The translations under genes were made by a program, and so were the position numbers. Below, piece after piece: positions 30,900 through 41,011 of a DNA stretch of 64,000 nt. Each line of letters begins with the position of its first letter. Position 1 is the stretch's first letter. The notes beneath the pieces are model-generated. The model did not search any database, was not told the DNA's origin, and was given only the letters and a program-made list of their open reading frames with translations. Source of the DNA: Pectobacterium versatile (GTDB lineage Bacteria; Pseudomonadota; Gammaproteobacteria; Enterobacterales; Enterobacteriaceae); contig NZ_JAINZP010000004.1 in NCBI RefSeq assembly GCF_020166435.1, positions 1 through 64,000 of the forward strand. Reading direction: 5' to 3'.

Positions 30900-31951
30900 T
30901 ATTTCATCCCCGTGTTGGCAATCCCCGTCGTGATGTATTTTTGCAGGAAGACGAACACCGCCGTCACCGGCAGAAGCGAGAGCATCGTCATCGCCAGTAT
31001 ATAGTGCCATTGCACCGAGAACTGCCCCTGAAACGCATTCAGGCCGATTTGCAGCGTAAAATTGTCCTGACTGGAGAGGACGATCAGCGGCCAGAGGAAG
31101 TCGTTCCAACGCCAGATCACCGAGAAGATCGCCAGTACCGCCAGCGCGGGTGCAGTCAGCGGCAGGATGATCTTCCAGTAAATACGGAACTCGCTGGCGG
31201 CATCGATACGCGCTGCCTCGATCAGCTCATCGGGGATCGTCAGCATGTATTGCCGCAGCAGAAACACGCCGGTCGGCGTCGCCACCGTGGGAATAATCAC
31301 GCCCCACAGGTTATCGCCCATGTTCAAGCCAATCACCACCAGAAACGTCGGCACCATCACCACCGACAGCGGAATCATCATCGTGGAGAGAAACAGCGTC
31401 AGCACCGTACCGCGCCCGCGAAACTCGTATTTCGATAGTGCAAAGGCCGCCATCGAACTGAGCAACAGAGTCAGCAACGTCGCCATCACCGTCACGAACA
31501 CAGTGTTCTTCAGGTAGGTGGCAAAGTGGAACTTCGTTATCGGCGTCGTGTAGTTCTCCGTCTCCAGATGCAACGCTTTCATTGGCACCAGATCTTTGGT
31601 CGACACACGCACCACTTCACTCGGCGCATCCGGGTTCACCAGCTGTGCAATCAGCCCGATGCGACGTACCAGCGCCATCGTTTTCGCTTCGCCGTCTTCC
31701 TGCTTAACCTGCCACAGCTCGAGCGGCTTCGGGTACTCCGGCAGCGTGACGGTATCTGCCGCCTGCGGCAGAAAACTCGGTGGAAAGCGATTGATCTCCG
31801 CAGGCGTTTTGAACGACGACATCGCCGCCCACATCACCGGAATCATCACCAGCAGCGTACCCACCACCAGCCAGACCCAGCTCATAATATCCGTAATATG
31901 GATGCGCCCCGGATGACGGGTACGGGTGAGAAATGCGATTATTTTCATCAT
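30899..31951 (-). CDS. CUT1 ABC sugar transporter permease (MalG type)
   Basis: A 350-aa inner-membrane permease of the carbohydrate uptake family 1. The EAA loop that docks to the ATPase is present (EAARIDAASEFRIYWKIILP). Membrane spans occur at the N-terminus (VWLVVGTLLVMIPVMWA) and in the C-terminal half. Between the first two spans is a periplasmic stretch of about 90 residues, longer than usual, which some MalG-type proteins share. It forms a heterodimer with the next permease upstream in the operon, 8 bp away. Confidence 0.94.
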   Translation of the reverse strand: MMKIIAFLTRTRHPGRIHITDIMSWVWLVVGTLLVMIPVMWAAMSSFKTPAEINRFPPSFLPQAADTVTLPEYPKPLELWQVKQEDGEAKTMALVRRIGLIAQLVNPDAPSEVVRVSTKDLVPMKALHLETENYTTPITKFHFATYLKNTVFVTVMATLLTLLLSSMAAFALSKYEFRGRGTVLTLFLSTMMIPLSVVMVPTFLVVIGLNMGDNLWGVIIPTVATPTGVFLLRQYMLTIPDELIEAARIDAASEFRIYWKIILPLTAPALAVLAIFSVIWRWNDFLWPLIVLSSQDNFTLQIGLNAFQGQFSVQWHYILAMTMLSLLPVTAVFVFLQKYITTGIANTGMK

Positions 31952-31959
31952 GGCTCCCG

Positions 31960-32958
31960 TTATTTTTTCCCTTCCAGCCGACGCGTCAGCAGGAACTGTA
32001 ACGCCGTCAGAATCATCAGCACCACGCCCATCAACACCGACGCTGCCGAGGCTAGCCCGTAAAGCGAGGCATTCGACGAGAAAGCGGTCTGGTAGATGTA
32101 CTGCACGATAAAGCTGTTGGCCGTGCCGGGGCCGCCGCCGTTGGTCAGTACCCAGGCTTCATCGAAGATCTGCACGCTATTGATGGTCAGCAGAATCACC
32201 ACCACCAGAATATTCGGTGCTAGCAGCGGCAACGTCAGGCGATAGAAACCACGCCAGCGCGAGGTGCCGTCCACCGCCGCCGCCTCGTAAATATCACGCG
32301 GGATCGCCTGCAATCCGGCCAGCAGAATCAGGGTATAAAACCCGACGTGAAACCAGACGGAGACAAACACCACCCAGAAGCGCGAAAACGTTGGGTCGAG
32401 CAGGAAGGTAATCGGCTGCCCGCCCAGCGACGACAGCACCAGATTCAGCAAGCCGTTGCGGTTCAGGAACCACTGCCAGATCAGGCCAACGACCACCGGC
32501 GACAGCAGCACCGGATAGAAGAACATGGCGCGGAAAAAACCACGGGCGATAATCTTGCGGTTGAGGATCAGCGCCGTCACCAGCGCCACCAGCAGCGTGC
32601 AGAGCACGTTGAAAAAGGTGAACGACACCGTGTTGTAGACGCCAGTCCAGAACAGATCCTGCTCACAGGTGGATGGCTCGGCGTAGTTGCCGCAGCTCAG
32701 CAGCGTGGAAAAGTTATCCACGCCAACGTAGGGGCGCTCCCACAGCAAAATATTGGTGCCGCCAGTAAAGGCGTAGCACACCGCCAGTAGAATCGGAATA
32801 AAGACAAAAACGGCGAACAGCAGCATATTGGGCGCGATAAAAAACCACGGCATCACTTTGCGGCCACCGAGTTTTTGTAGCAGATTCACCGCTTTTTCCA
32901 CTGGCGTCACCAGCTTATCGATCAGCGATCCTGCGGGTAGTAAGGCAATCTTTTTCAT
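31960..32958 (-). CDS. CUT1 ABC sugar transporter permease (MalF/UgpA type)
   Basis: A 332-aa inner-membrane permease with six or so spans and the EAA motif (EAAAVDGTSRWRGFYRLTLP). The first span starts near residue 38 (MPWFFIAPNMLLFAVFVFIP). A periplasmic loop with two cysteines (SCGNYAEPSTCEQ) follows, which could form a disulfide. It is the partner of the MalG-type permease and works with the ATPase just upstream in the operon. Confidence 0.94.
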   Translation of the reverse strand: MKKIALLPAGSLIDKLVTPVEKAVNLLQKLGGRKVMPWFFIAPNMLLFAVFVFIPILLAVCYAFTGGTNILLWERPYVGVDNFSTLLSCGNYAEPSTCEQDLFWTGVYNTVSFTFFNVLCTLLVALVTALILNRKIIARGFFRAMFFYPVLLSPVVVGLIWQWFLNRNGLLNLVLSSLGGQPITFLLDPTFSRFWVVFVSVWFHVGFYTLILLAGLQAIPRDIYEAAAVDGTSRWRGFYRLTLPLLAPNILVVVILLTINSVQIFDEAWVLTNGGGPGTANSFIVQYIYQTAFSSNASLYGLASAASVLMGVVLMILTALQFLLTRRLEGKK

Positions 32959-32981
32959 GTCGTCCTCTCCCGTCGCGATAA

Positions 32982-34073
32982 TTAATGCTCGGTACAGCGC
33001 GGCAATGTGTCATCCGTTTTGCCATCGAACAGATGGCAGTACGTTGGCGGGAAGCGGACGAATACCGATTCACCCGCAGCGAACTCGCGGTGCTGCGCCA
33101 GATGGACGATCATCTCATCGTCAATGCCGCCCATCCGCCCGTAGATAAAGGTTTCATGCCCCATCATCTCGCAGCGATCGACACACAGTGCAATCCCCTC
33201 GCCTTCCTCCACCAGCTCACAGTGTGAAGGGCGAATGCCGAGCGTGACGTTCTGCCCGACGGTGCCGATAAACGGCAGCACCAGACGATTGCCAGACGGG
33301 CACTGCACCTCAACGCCGTCCGCGCAGGTGGCGACGATCTGCGCAGGAAACATATTCATGCGCGGTGAACCAATGAAGCCCGCGACAAATTTGTTTTTCG
33401 GCCGATTGAACAGCTCCAACGGCGTGCCAACCTGCTCGATGCGGCCGGCGTTCAGCACCACAATGCGCTGCGCCATCGTCATCGCTTCCACCTGATCGTG
33501 AGTCACGTAAATCATGGTGGTGCGCAGCTTCTGGTGCAGGCGGGACAGCTCGCCGCGCGTCTGCACCCGCAGCTTGGCATCCAGATTGGAGAGCGGTTCA
33601 TCAAATAGGAACAGGTCAGGTTCACGCACGATGGCGCGCCCAATCGCCACGCGCTGCTGCTGCCCACCCGACAGCGCACGCGGCCGGCGATCCAGATAAG
33701 GTTCCAGCCCCAGCATACGGGCGGCTTCATCAATACGACGGATGATTTCGTCTTTAGGAAAGTGCAGGTTCTCCAGCCCGAACGCGAGGTTCTTGCGCAC
33801 CGAGAGGTGCGGATAGAGCGCGTAAGACTGGAACACCATCGCAATCTTGCGCTCTGCTGGCGTGAGATCGTTCACCTTGCGGTTGTCGATCAACAGCTCA
33901 CCGCTGCTGATCTCTTCCAGCCCGGCAATCATGCGCAGCAGCGTGGATTTTCCACAACCCGACGGGCCGACAAAGACCATGAACTCGCCGTCATGAATCG
34001 TTAAGTCCACGCCTTTGATGATGCTCACCGCACCATAACTTTTGTGGACGTTTTTTAGTTCCAGACTCGCCAT
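32982..34073 (-). CDS. CUT1 ABC transporter ATPase (UgpC/MalK type)
   Basis: A 363-aa ATPase energising the sugar importer. Walker A is GPSGCGKST, the signature is [14 protein letters not shown], Walker B is [15 protein letters not shown], and a switch histidine sits in [13 protein letters not shown]-terminal TOBE/OB domain of the MalK type occupies about 240-363. The start is placed at ATG 34073 (MASLELKNV), two bases after the GH105 stop; a longer start would overlap that gene. It probably serves only this transporter. Confidence 0.95.
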   Translation of the reverse strand: MASLELKNVHKSYGAVSIIKGVDLTIHDGEFMVFVGPSGCGKSTLLRMIAGLEEISSGELLIDNRKVNDLTPAERKIAMVFQSYALYPHLSVRKNLAFGLENLHFPKDEIIRRIDEAARMLGLEPYLDRRPRALSGGQQQRVAIGRAIVREPDLFLFDEPLSNLDAKLRVQTRGELSRLHQKLRTTMIYVTHDQVEAMTMAQRIVVLNAGRIEQVGTPLELFNRPKNKFVAGFIGSPRMNMFPAQIVATCADGVEVQCPSGNRLVLPFIGTVGQNVTLGIRPSHCELVEEGEGIALCVDRCEMMGHETFIYGRMGGIDDEMIVHLAQHREFAAGESVFVRFPPTYCHLFDGKTDDTLPRCTEH

Positions 34074-34075
34074 TG

Positions 34076-35182
34076 TCAGCCCTCGCAAACAGAATCTAAC
34101 TGTGCCAATAACATCAGCATGACCAGCGCCTGCCCGTAAGGCACAGCGACATTGGGAATATCGCGATAGAACTGTAAGTCGTGTCCCATCGCCGTGCCGT
34201 CCGAGACACCTTGCACCACGCCCTGCGCGTCAATCTGCGCCACCACGGCGGCATAGCCTTTTTCCAAGACGTCCTGCGGGAAGTCGCGCAGCATGCCCAA
34301 CCGCCGTGCCGTCAGAATCCCGGCAATGAATCCCGCGCTGGCAGACGTCTCCAGCGGTGAATCAGGGTCATCCAGCAGCGTGTGCCACAGGCCAGAATCG
34401 TGCTGGCAGCGCGCCAGCGTTGTCGTTTGCTGTTCCAGAATCGCTTCCAGCGTACGCAGTACCGGCGCGGACAGCTGATCCTCCGCCAGCACCCGCATTT
34501 CCGGCAGCACCAGCGTGATCCAGGCATTGCCGCGTCCCCAGAACGCATTCGCATAGTGATGGCGACCGACGAACGTCCAACCGTGATACCACAGCCCGCT
34601 GCGCACATCGGCCAGATAGCGCGCGTGCGTGACAAGCTGGTATTCCGCCTCTTCGATCAGATCGCGGCGGGAAAGTAATTTCCCCGCGACCACCAGAAAC
34701 AGACCCGCCATAAACAGCGTGTCGTCCCACAGCTGTCCGGTATTCGGCCGCTCTTTCACCGTATGCTGGAAGCCGCCATCCTCGGTTTTTGGCAGCGAGT
34801 GCAGCAGCCAATCCGCCCAGTCGCTCACGGTTTCGCGCCACTGTGCAGGCGCATCCGGCTTGTCCTGACACAACAAAGCCAGCACCAGCATCGGAGCCGT
34901 CGAGTTAATCTGGCGCGGTGGCAGCCCAGCATCCAGCTTTTGCTGATACCAGTTCGCCAGCGTCGTCAGCATGGTGTCATCCTGCGTCAGATGCGCCAGC
35001 TTCCAGAAGCCGTACAGCCCGACGCCAACTTCCCAATCCCACTCTTCGAATTGAATCGTCAGCCCGGCATCCGGCGCATCGTCCTGCGTCACGCTGTCAA
35101 TAGCCTTCAGGCGGCAAAACGCCCGCGCCACCTGCGCCAGCAGCACTTCGGTTTGTTGTCGGTTAAGTGAACCTGTCTGCAT
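34076..35182 (-). CDS. GH105-family unsaturated glycuronyl hydrolase (YteR/YesR-like)
   Basis: A 368-aa cytoplasmic enzyme of the (alpha/alpha)6-barrel family GH105. These enzymes remove the 4,5-unsaturated uronic acid left by polysaccharide lyases, typically from rhamnogalacturonan disaccharides. Family motifs seen are [18 protein letters not shown] with the catalytic-type Asp153/Asp154, and [14 protein letters not shown]. There is no signal peptide, so the substrate must enter through the ABC transporter encoded by the same operon. The start at 35182 is one base after the upstream gene's stop. Pectic origin of the substrate fits the host lifestyle but is inferred. Confidence 0.9.
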   Translation of the reverse strand: MQTGSLNRQQTEVLLAQVARAFCRLKAIDSVTQDDAPDAGLTIQFEEWDWEVGVGLYGFWKLAHLTQDDTMLTTLANWYQQKLDAGLPPRQINSTAPMLVLALLCQDKPDAPAQWRETVSDWADWLLHSLPKTEDGGFQHTVKERPNTGQLWDDTLFMAGLFLVVAGKLLSRRDLIEEAEYQLVTHARYLADVRSGLWYHGWTFVGRHHYANAFWGRGNAWITLVLPEMRVLAEDQLSAPVLRTLEAILEQQTTTLARCQHDSGLWHTLLDDPDSPLETSASAGFIAGILTARRLGMLRDFPQDVLEKGYAAVVAQIDAQGVVQGVSDGTAMGHDLQFYRDIPNVAVPYGQALVMLMLLAQLDSVCEG

Positions 35183-35183
35183 G

Positions 35184-37646
35184 TCATGGATTTCCTGTGT
35201 TGAACTGCGGGACGACCGGGACATCGTCGCGGAAAAGGAAAGGCTGCTGCGCCACGTTGAATCCTGCCGCGTGGCTAAAGGCCAGTTCGCCGTAATCGGG
35301 ATCGTCGATACGCACGCCGTCGCTGTCCTGTATCAGCGAACGCCCTCGGAAGCGGTCAGCAAACGCAGCAAATCCCTCTGCACCATCGCCGCTGTCCACG
35401 GCAACGAACCAGACGTTCTGCTCGCCATACGCCCGCAGTTCGCCTTCCGCCTGCTGGCCTGCGGTCGCAAACGGCTGTAATCCGGCGGGATTATGAAACG
35501 CGGCATAGCCGTTGCCGCCGCGTACGAAGCACCAGACATCTTCAACGATGACCTCATCCAGTGCGGTTTGTGGCAGATAGAGGTGCGTCCACGGGCGAAT
35601 ATCCTGTTGCAGATCGAACACCATCAGCGCGCGATTACGATGTTGCATCAGGTGCGGCAAACGCCCGTTTCCCGCCCAGTAAGAAGGACGGTGCACGCCG
35701 TCGGGGCGATCTTCGCCGGGGTGGTTCACCCACAGGCGGGCGGCATAGTGTGTGCCCAGCCGCACATCCAGCAGATGCTGCTGGTGCCCATGCTCGCCGG
35801 GGTGATGATCGAAAACGGAAGAAAAGGCAACATCGCGCTGCTTCCAGGCGATGATGCGGGCGCTGCGGTTCAGCCCTTGTACCCAGCGCGCTTCGGCACC
35901 GTGCGGCAGTGACCAGTGTGCGATCCGATCCGTCGCTTCCGGTGGCTGATAGTCGCTCAGGCACAGCAGCGGCAGCGCGGCGCAGTGCGGAATCAGCCAG
36001 CCCTCGCCCCACATCAGCGCACACAGGCCGGACAGCTCGGTCAACATGCCGGAACGCAGCTCTTTATCGTAGGCGCGTCCCATCGTGCCAACCGCGACGC
36101 CGTTCTGATGCACCCACGCCGTCATCAGCATGATGCGGTCAATCACCACGCGGGATTTCTCGCGCAGATCGGCGTCCTGAGCCAGTTCGTACAGCGCGAC
36201 TAGCCCAATCAGATCGATGGGGTAATAGGCCGCCGAATTCCACTCCACCAGCCCGTGTTCCAGAATGGAATCAAACCAGCGCGTCAGGCGTTCGTGAGCC
36301 ATCGTCTTCTGCTCCAGCCCGCGACGGCCGCTGCACGGAAAGGTGTCATCCGGGAAGTTTTGTCCGGCCAGATATTGTGCGACGTGGAAGCACAGGCAGT
36401 GGTTTTCGCTCCAGAACCACATGGTGTCGTTGCCCGGCTCATCAATCCAGTAGCGGAAACCGAGAATCGCGCTGCGCACGCGCCGCCAGTCCTGCGGCGG
36501 CAACTGCTGTCCCTGATAGCGCTGCCACAGCCAAATCAGCGGCACCAGTTGGAAATCGGCACAGTCTTCACGACGGCTGATTTTCTGCAATGCGCTATTG
36601 AGAATCGGCGCGGCGGCATCGCTGCCCTCACCAGTTTCGACAATCGCCAGCAGCCGACCGAGGCGCTCAAAACCGTGCAGCGCGGTATGGCGCAGTACCG
36701 CTTCACGCCGCGCCGCTAATGTCGGCAACGCAGGCATCGTTTGTTCAGGCAAGCGCCCAAAGCTGAGGGTGCGCGTCAGCGTAATGCCGTTGCAGGTCGC
36801 GGCGCAGACCAGATCGTAATAGCCAACCAAGATTTCGGGTAAATCCACCTGCCAGCCCAGATTGCCGGCTGGCAGCGTGTGTTGCTGCTGCCACGCAGGA
36901 ACGGACTCGTTGACGTTGCCAACCAATCGGTGTGCCATCGTCACCGTTTCCAACAGCGGTTGTGAGCTATTCAGCACCAGTACGGGCGGTTGGATCAGGT
37001 TATTCTCCAGCGTCAGCCCGTTCACCCAGCTATCCAGCGCGGTCAGCTGTGCGCTGAGCGCAGCGTCTTCATCAAGCTGCCAGAAGAGCGCGTCTTCCCC
37101 CTGATAGCACAGGCTAAACAGGTAGTCGGTATCACGCTCACACAGCTCTTCGCTATGAACCACCAGCGTGTTCAGCCCCGCTCTCAACGGCAGCGAGATC
37201 GCACAGGTTTGCTCAGTGTTGCGGGTAAACGGCGTAAAGCGGGTAACCTGTTCGCCGTTCAGCCACAGCGTGACGCCGCCGCAGGTGCTGAGCGTAAACG
37301 GTGCCGTCTGCGCCCGGTCACTGTGGATCGTGCAGCGAGCAAAGCGCTGAACGTGAACCGGACACGGCCAGAAATCGCTGAAATTCACGCTGCGACTTTC
37401 ATCGCCGCCGCTCCACATCAGCGGGAAATGAAGATTTTCGGGTAACGTCACTTCGCGCTTTGCCTCTTCCTGCAAAAAGCGCACGCGGCAGGGTAAAACA
37501 CCGACATCGACAAAGCCGTTAATAAAGCGGTAATTCACCTTATCCGGCAGCGTATCCGGCTCGGCGAAATAACGTTTCTCCGTCAACTCGGTGATGAGAA
37601 ACCGATTAATGACGCCGTTCTTCTTTAATTTCCAACCGATATTCAT
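35184..37646 (-). CDS. Large (alpha/alpha)-toroid-like protein, possible glycan lyase or hydrolase, unassigned
   Basis: An 820-aa protein with no signal peptide, first gene of the minus operon. The N-terminal third is beta-rich (CTIHSDRAQTAPFTLSTCGG, then VTLWLNGEQV), like a carbohydrate-binding sandwich. The middle third is helical with aromatic pairs (WFWSENHCLCFHVAQYLAGQ, then EWNSAAYYPIDLIGL), as in alpha-toroid lyases and hydrolases. The C-terminal third is again beta-rich. I do not recognise a specific family; heparinase II/III-type proteins share this outline. Candidate catalytic residues are the Glu/Asn/His of SENH and the Tyr pair in AAYYP. Its place ahead of a GH105 gene suggests a linked step in the same glycan pathway. 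Confidence 0.75.
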   Translation of the reverse strand: MNIGWKLKKNGVINRFLITELTEKRYFAEPDTLPDKVNYRFINGFVDVGVLPCRVRFLQEEAKREVTLPENLHFPLMWSGGDESRSVNFSDFWPCPVHVQRFARCTIHSDRAQTAPFTLSTCGGVTLWLNGEQVTRFTPFTRNTEQTCAISLPLRAGLNTLVVHSEELCERDTDYLFSLCYQGEDALFWQLDEDAALSAQLTALDSWVNGLTLENNLIQPPVLVLNSSQPLLETVTMAHRLVGNVNESVPAWQQQHTLPAGNLGWQVDLPEILVGYYDLVCAATCNGITLTRTLSFGRLPEQTMPALPTLAARREAVLRHTALHGFERLGRLLAIVETGEGSDAAAPILNSALQKISRREDCADFQLVPLIWLWQRYQGQQLPPQDWRRVRSAILGFRYWIDEPGNDTMWFWSENHCLCFHVAQYLAGQNFPDDTFPCSGRRGLEQKTMAHERLTRWFDSILEHGLVEWNSAAYYPIDLIGLVALYELAQDADLREKSRVVIDRIMLMTAWVHQNGVAVGTMGRAYDKELRSGMLTELSGLCALMWGEGWLIPHCAALPLLCLSDYQPPEATDRIAHWSLPHGAEARWVQGLNRSARIIAWKQRDVAFSSVFDHHPGEHGHQQHLLDVRLGTHYAARLWVNHPGEDRPDGVHRPSYWAGNGRLPHLMQHRNRALMVFDLQQDIRPWTHLYLPQTALDEVIVEDVWCFVRGGNGYAAFHNPAGLQPFATAGQQAEGELRAYGEQNVWFVAVDSGDGAEGFAAFADRFRGRSLIQDSDGVRIDDPDYGELAFSHAAGFNVAQQPFLFRDDVPVVPQFNTGNP

Positions 37647-38087
37647 ACGGAATCCTGTTTACGGCGTTGAAAATAAAATAACGAAAATGTATGGCTGCAT
37701 TTATTTGCACTTTCGCTGTGCACGCCCTGCCAATATTTAGGGCATCGGCTCATTCACTGCACTGTGACATCGCAATTAGAATGCAAATTTGCATTAAATT
37801 GTCATTTGCATTCATTTATTGATATTTCGCATTAATAAATAAGATTATCTCTTTTATATATGTGATTAATATCACAAAAATGCTTTATTTAAATCAACAT
37901 TTAAAATATCTTTAACCTGCTTCACATAAATCAATCAGGGTTCTGTCCATGATTGCATGATGAAAATGACAGATGAATGCAAATTTGCATTAATTAAAAG
38001 ACAAGATAAATCGCAGGAATAAAATAAGCCCGTCGCCAACGCTTGGGTATTTGCGCCATTAATCAAACCTATGATGTGGAGATGTTT
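37647..38087. promoter_or_regulatory. Divergent control region: two identical operators and a perfect CRP site
   Basis: The 16-bp palindrome AATGCAAATTTGCATT occurs at 37780-37795 and again at 37976-37991, with flanking GA and AA also shared; the copies are 196 bp apart. Between them lies TGTGATTAATATCACA (37861-37876), a perfect match to the CRP consensus arms. An extra half-site TTTGCATT is at 37805-37812. The layout suggests that the LacI-type repressor binds both palindromes, perhaps by looping, while CRP activates both the minus operon and the plus genes when glucose is low. Confidence 0.82.
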
Positions 38088-39395
38088 ATGATACGTCCCA
38101 ACACCGCGTTATTTTTTTCCGCCCTTGCGCTGGGGTTATTCGGCAACAGCGCGTTAGCCGCCAAAACGCAAATAACATTTTTATATAGTGACGACGATCC
38201 CGAATTAGTGCATTTCATGGAGCAGAAAGTTAAATCCTTCTCTCAAAGTAATGAACGCATTGATGTGAATTTCGTCAGCACTGGCTATAACGCGCTGCAA
38301 ACACAGTTACCGATGCAGTTGGCTGCGGGCTTAGGCCCCGATATTGCTAAAACCACGCAAATGGGGCTGCTCGGCTATACGCTGGATTTACGTCCCTACC
38401 TGAAAGATCCCGCTGCATTTGAGAAACGCTACAGCGCCGGTATCGAAAAGATCATGCGCGTGAAAGGCGTGCATAAAGCCGATGCGCTGCCGGGCTTTGT
38501 CGCTTCCTGGACCGCCGACCTGCCATTTATTAACGTGACGCTGTTTGAGCAGGCGGGCGTTCCGCTACCGCAGCCGGGCTACACGATTGATGATTTGATG
38601 AAGGCCTCGAAGCTGGTCGCGGAAAAAACCGGCGTGCATATTCCCTTCACCATCGACCGCAGCGGTTTTCGTTTCTCCGGCCCTGCCTACTCCTATGGCG
38701 CACGTTACGATAAAGACGGGCTGATCAACTTCCCGGATGCGGCAGCACAGCAGTGGATTAAAGATCTGAAGCGCTGGTCGGATGAAGGTGTGTTCCCGCG
38801 TGAAATGTGGGGCGCGGCGGGCGGCGGCCAGTACAAGAGCATGGCGGACGATTTCGTGAACGGTAACATCGTGACCTACTTCTCCGGCAACTGGCTGTTG
38901 AACCAGTTCAGTAAGCAGATTGGCGACGGTTTTGACTGGAAAGTGCTGCCTGCGCCTTGCAAAGAGAAGTGTATTTCGATGGGCGGCGCGACCTTCATCA
39001 TGCCGTTCACCACCACCAAACACCCGCAGGAAGTCGCCGAATTCATGGAGTGGCTGGGCAGTGAGCCGCTGCAACGTGAGATCGCCGAGCGCTTCAATAT
39101 CATCGTCGGCGCAGATATTGCCGATCTACACTACCAGACCAAAGATAAGCACGTGATCGACGGCCTGAACACTGCGCGTGAAGAGATCAAAAAGATCCCG
39201 TCTTACGTCTTTGATTGGGAACGCATGGAAAGTCTGGGCGCGAACGAACTGTACCCCATCATCCTGACGCGCTTTACCCAATATCTGAACGATCAAGTGT
39301 CGTTTGATGAGTATCTGCGCCTGACCTCAAACGATGTGAAGCGCCTCAACGAAACGATCGCGACCAATCAACAACAGCGGAAAAACGCACCGTGA
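38088..39395 (+). CDS. CUT1 ABC transporter sugar-binding protein
   Basis: A 435-aa periplasmic solute-binding protein. Residues 1-24 form a signal peptide (MIRPNTALFFSALALGLFGN, ending in a SALAA cleavage region), and the mature part begins AKTQITFLYSD. The body follows the SBP_bac_1 pattern (LPMQLAAGLGPDIAKT, DDFVNGNIVTYFSGNWLLNQ, CISMGGATFIMPF). One Cys pair near CKEKC could form a disulfide. The start at 38088 has GGAGA seven bases upstream and gives a clean signal peptide. It is divergent from the rest of its transporter and shares operators with it. Confidence 0.93.
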   Translation: MIRPNTALFFSALALGLFGNSALAAKTQITFLYSDDDPELVHFMEQKVKSFSQSNERIDVNFVSTGYNALQTQLPMQLAAGLGPDIAKTTQMGLLGYTLDLRPYLKDPAAFEKRYSAGIEKIMRVKGVHKADALPGFVASWTADLPFINVTLFEQAGVPLPQPGYTIDDLMKASKLVAEKTGVHIPFTIDRSGFRFSGPAYSYGARYDKDGLINFPDAAAQQWIKDLKRWSDEGVFPREMWGAAGGGQYKSMADDFVNGNIVTYFSGNWLLNQFSKQIGDGFDWKVLPAPCKEKCISMGGATFIMPFTTTKHPQEVAEFMEWLGSEPLQREIAERFNIIVGADIADLHYQTKDKHVIDGLNTAREEIKKIPSYVFDWERMESLGANELYPIILTRFTQYLNDQVSFDEYLRLTSNDVKRLNETIATNQQQRKNAP

Positions 39396-39943
39396 AAGGG
39401 CAACTGAGGGAGGTCGGCATTGATGGCGATCGCCCCTTTGATCGGGCGCAGGAGAGCACGTTGTGCGAACAGCGCTGGCCAGGGCAAAGCCGCTATCTGC
39501 TGGTCACCGGCGGCTTTACCCGGCTGCTGTACTGGCATGACGGCCTCCTGACCTGTCGCGGTGGTGATAGCTTTCCCATCGGCAACCCAGCCAGCCTGTC
39601 GCGGCTGGGGCTGTGGGCGGTGCAAGAGATGCTTCAGGCCGTTGAGGGCATCACCCCACTGACGCCACTCAGTGAAGCACTGTTCCTGCACTTCGATAAG
39701 CATATCGATCGGGTGATCGACTGGTCAAAACAGGCGCAGGCCGCAGACTACAGCACGCTAGGGAAAATTGTGCTGGCGCACCCGCAGGATGCGCTGGCGG
39801 TGCAACTGCTGGCCCGCTGCGCAGGTGAACTGGCTCTGCTGCTCAGCAGCCTGCCGGACTCGCAGACTGAAACCGTCAGTATCAGCGGCGATCTGGCGGT
39901 TGCCTGCCTTCACTATCTGGATTCTGGAGCACGCGCATCATGA
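39392..39943 (+). CDS. Half-length paralogue of the downstream BadF/BadG-type sugar kinase
   Basis: A 183-aa protein, GTG start overlapping the previous stop (GTGA). From about residue 56 it parallels the C-terminal half of the kinase encoded next. GGDSFPIGNPASLSRLGLWA aligns with GGHEFPISDQGSGARLGLAA, and ARCAGELALLLSSLP aligns with AQTASEIGLLLAAVA. It lacks the N-terminal phosphate loop (GVDGGGTG) of the kinase, and its GSG-type loop is altered to NPAS. So it is probably not an active kinase alone. It may be a regulatory or structural partner, or a stable remnant of a duplication. Its stop overlaps the kinase start. Confidence 0.7.
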   Translation: MKGQLREVGIDGDRPFDRAQESTLCEQRWPGQSRYLLVTGGFTRLLYWHDGLLTCRGGDSFPIGNPASLSRLGLWAVQEMLQAVEGITPLTPLSEALFLHFDKHIDRVIDWSKQAQAADYSTLGKIVLAHPQDALAVQLLARCAGELALLLSSLPDSQTETVSISGDLAVACLHYLDSGARAS

Positions 39944-40834
39944 CAACATGGCTCTATGCCGGGGTGGATGGCGGCGGCACAGGCTGTCGGGCACGGATTT
40001 ATCAGGCGGACGGCACGCCGCTCGGGCAGGGACACGGCGGCCGTGCCAACCTGCTACTCGGCGTGGAGAACGTACGTCAGTCAGTGGACGACGCTATCGC
40101 ACAGGCGTTGAAGCACAGCGGACTTTTACCGGATGACGTATCCCGGCTGAAAGTCGGGCTGGCACTCGCCAGCGCAGAACACCGTGCCGCCTATGATGCC
40201 TTTCTTGCACTGCCGCATCCTTACGCCGCTCAGGTGCTCAATACCGATGCGCTGGGCGCCTGTCTGGCAGTCAACCAAGGGAAAGATGCGGGCGTAGTGA
40301 TTGCTGGCACGGGTTCCTGCGGGCTGGCGTGGCAAAACCGGACGATTACCGCCTACGGCGGCCATGAATTCCCGATTTCCGATCAGGGCAGCGGCGCACG
40401 GCTTGGCCTAGCGGCGCTGCAACATACCTATGATGTGCTGCAAGGCTGGTGCGCGCCCTCTGCGCTCAGTCAGCGCATCGACGATTTCTTTTCTGCCCGT
40501 GTAGCGCCCGCGCAGGCCGCGAACACGCTCGACGCGCTACAGACGTTTAGTCAGCAGGCGAAACCGGGCGACTATGCGCAGTTCGCCCGCCACGTATTTG
40601 ACTGCGCTCAGCAGGACGATACCGTTTCTCACGCGCTACTGGCGCAGACGGCTAGCGAAATCGGCCTGCTGTTGGCCGCCGTAGCACGCCATACGCCTCC
40701 CCGCCTGTCGCTCATGGGCAGCATCGGCTTACATATTCGTCCGTGGCTACCGGACGAGTGGCAATCCCAACTCGCCGCCCCGATGGGTGATGCACTCGAC
40801 GGCGCACGATTGATAGCCTGTCATGATTATGCGC

Positions 40835-40848
<14 letters not shown>
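39940..40848 (+). CDS. BadF/BadG/BcrA-type kinase (N-acetylglucosamine-kinase-like)
   Basis: A 302-aa ASKHA-fold ATPase, likely a sugar or amino-sugar kinase. Phosphate loop 1 is GVDGGGTGCRARIY (residues 8-21), phosphate 2 is IAGTGSCGLAW, and the adenosine-type loop is FPISDQGSGARLG. It would phosphorylate a sugar released inside the cell by the GH105 pathway. ATG overlaps the half-paralogue stop (ATGA). The last codons (TAC CCT AAA TAA) are provided by the ERIC element that begins at 40835, so the C-terminus was altered by that insertion. The specific substrate is unknown. Confidence 0.88.
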
Positions 40849-40961
<113 letters not shown>

Positions 40962-41011
40962 TACCGCTAGTCCTTTGGGTTCGACCAGCAACCCCACCTA
41001 TGGAGATAGTC

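Noticed and set aside
30900-31109. Extended start of the LacI-type gene
   Set aside because: The extra 70 codons overlap the permease; the HTH begins at MATLKDIADR directly at 30899.
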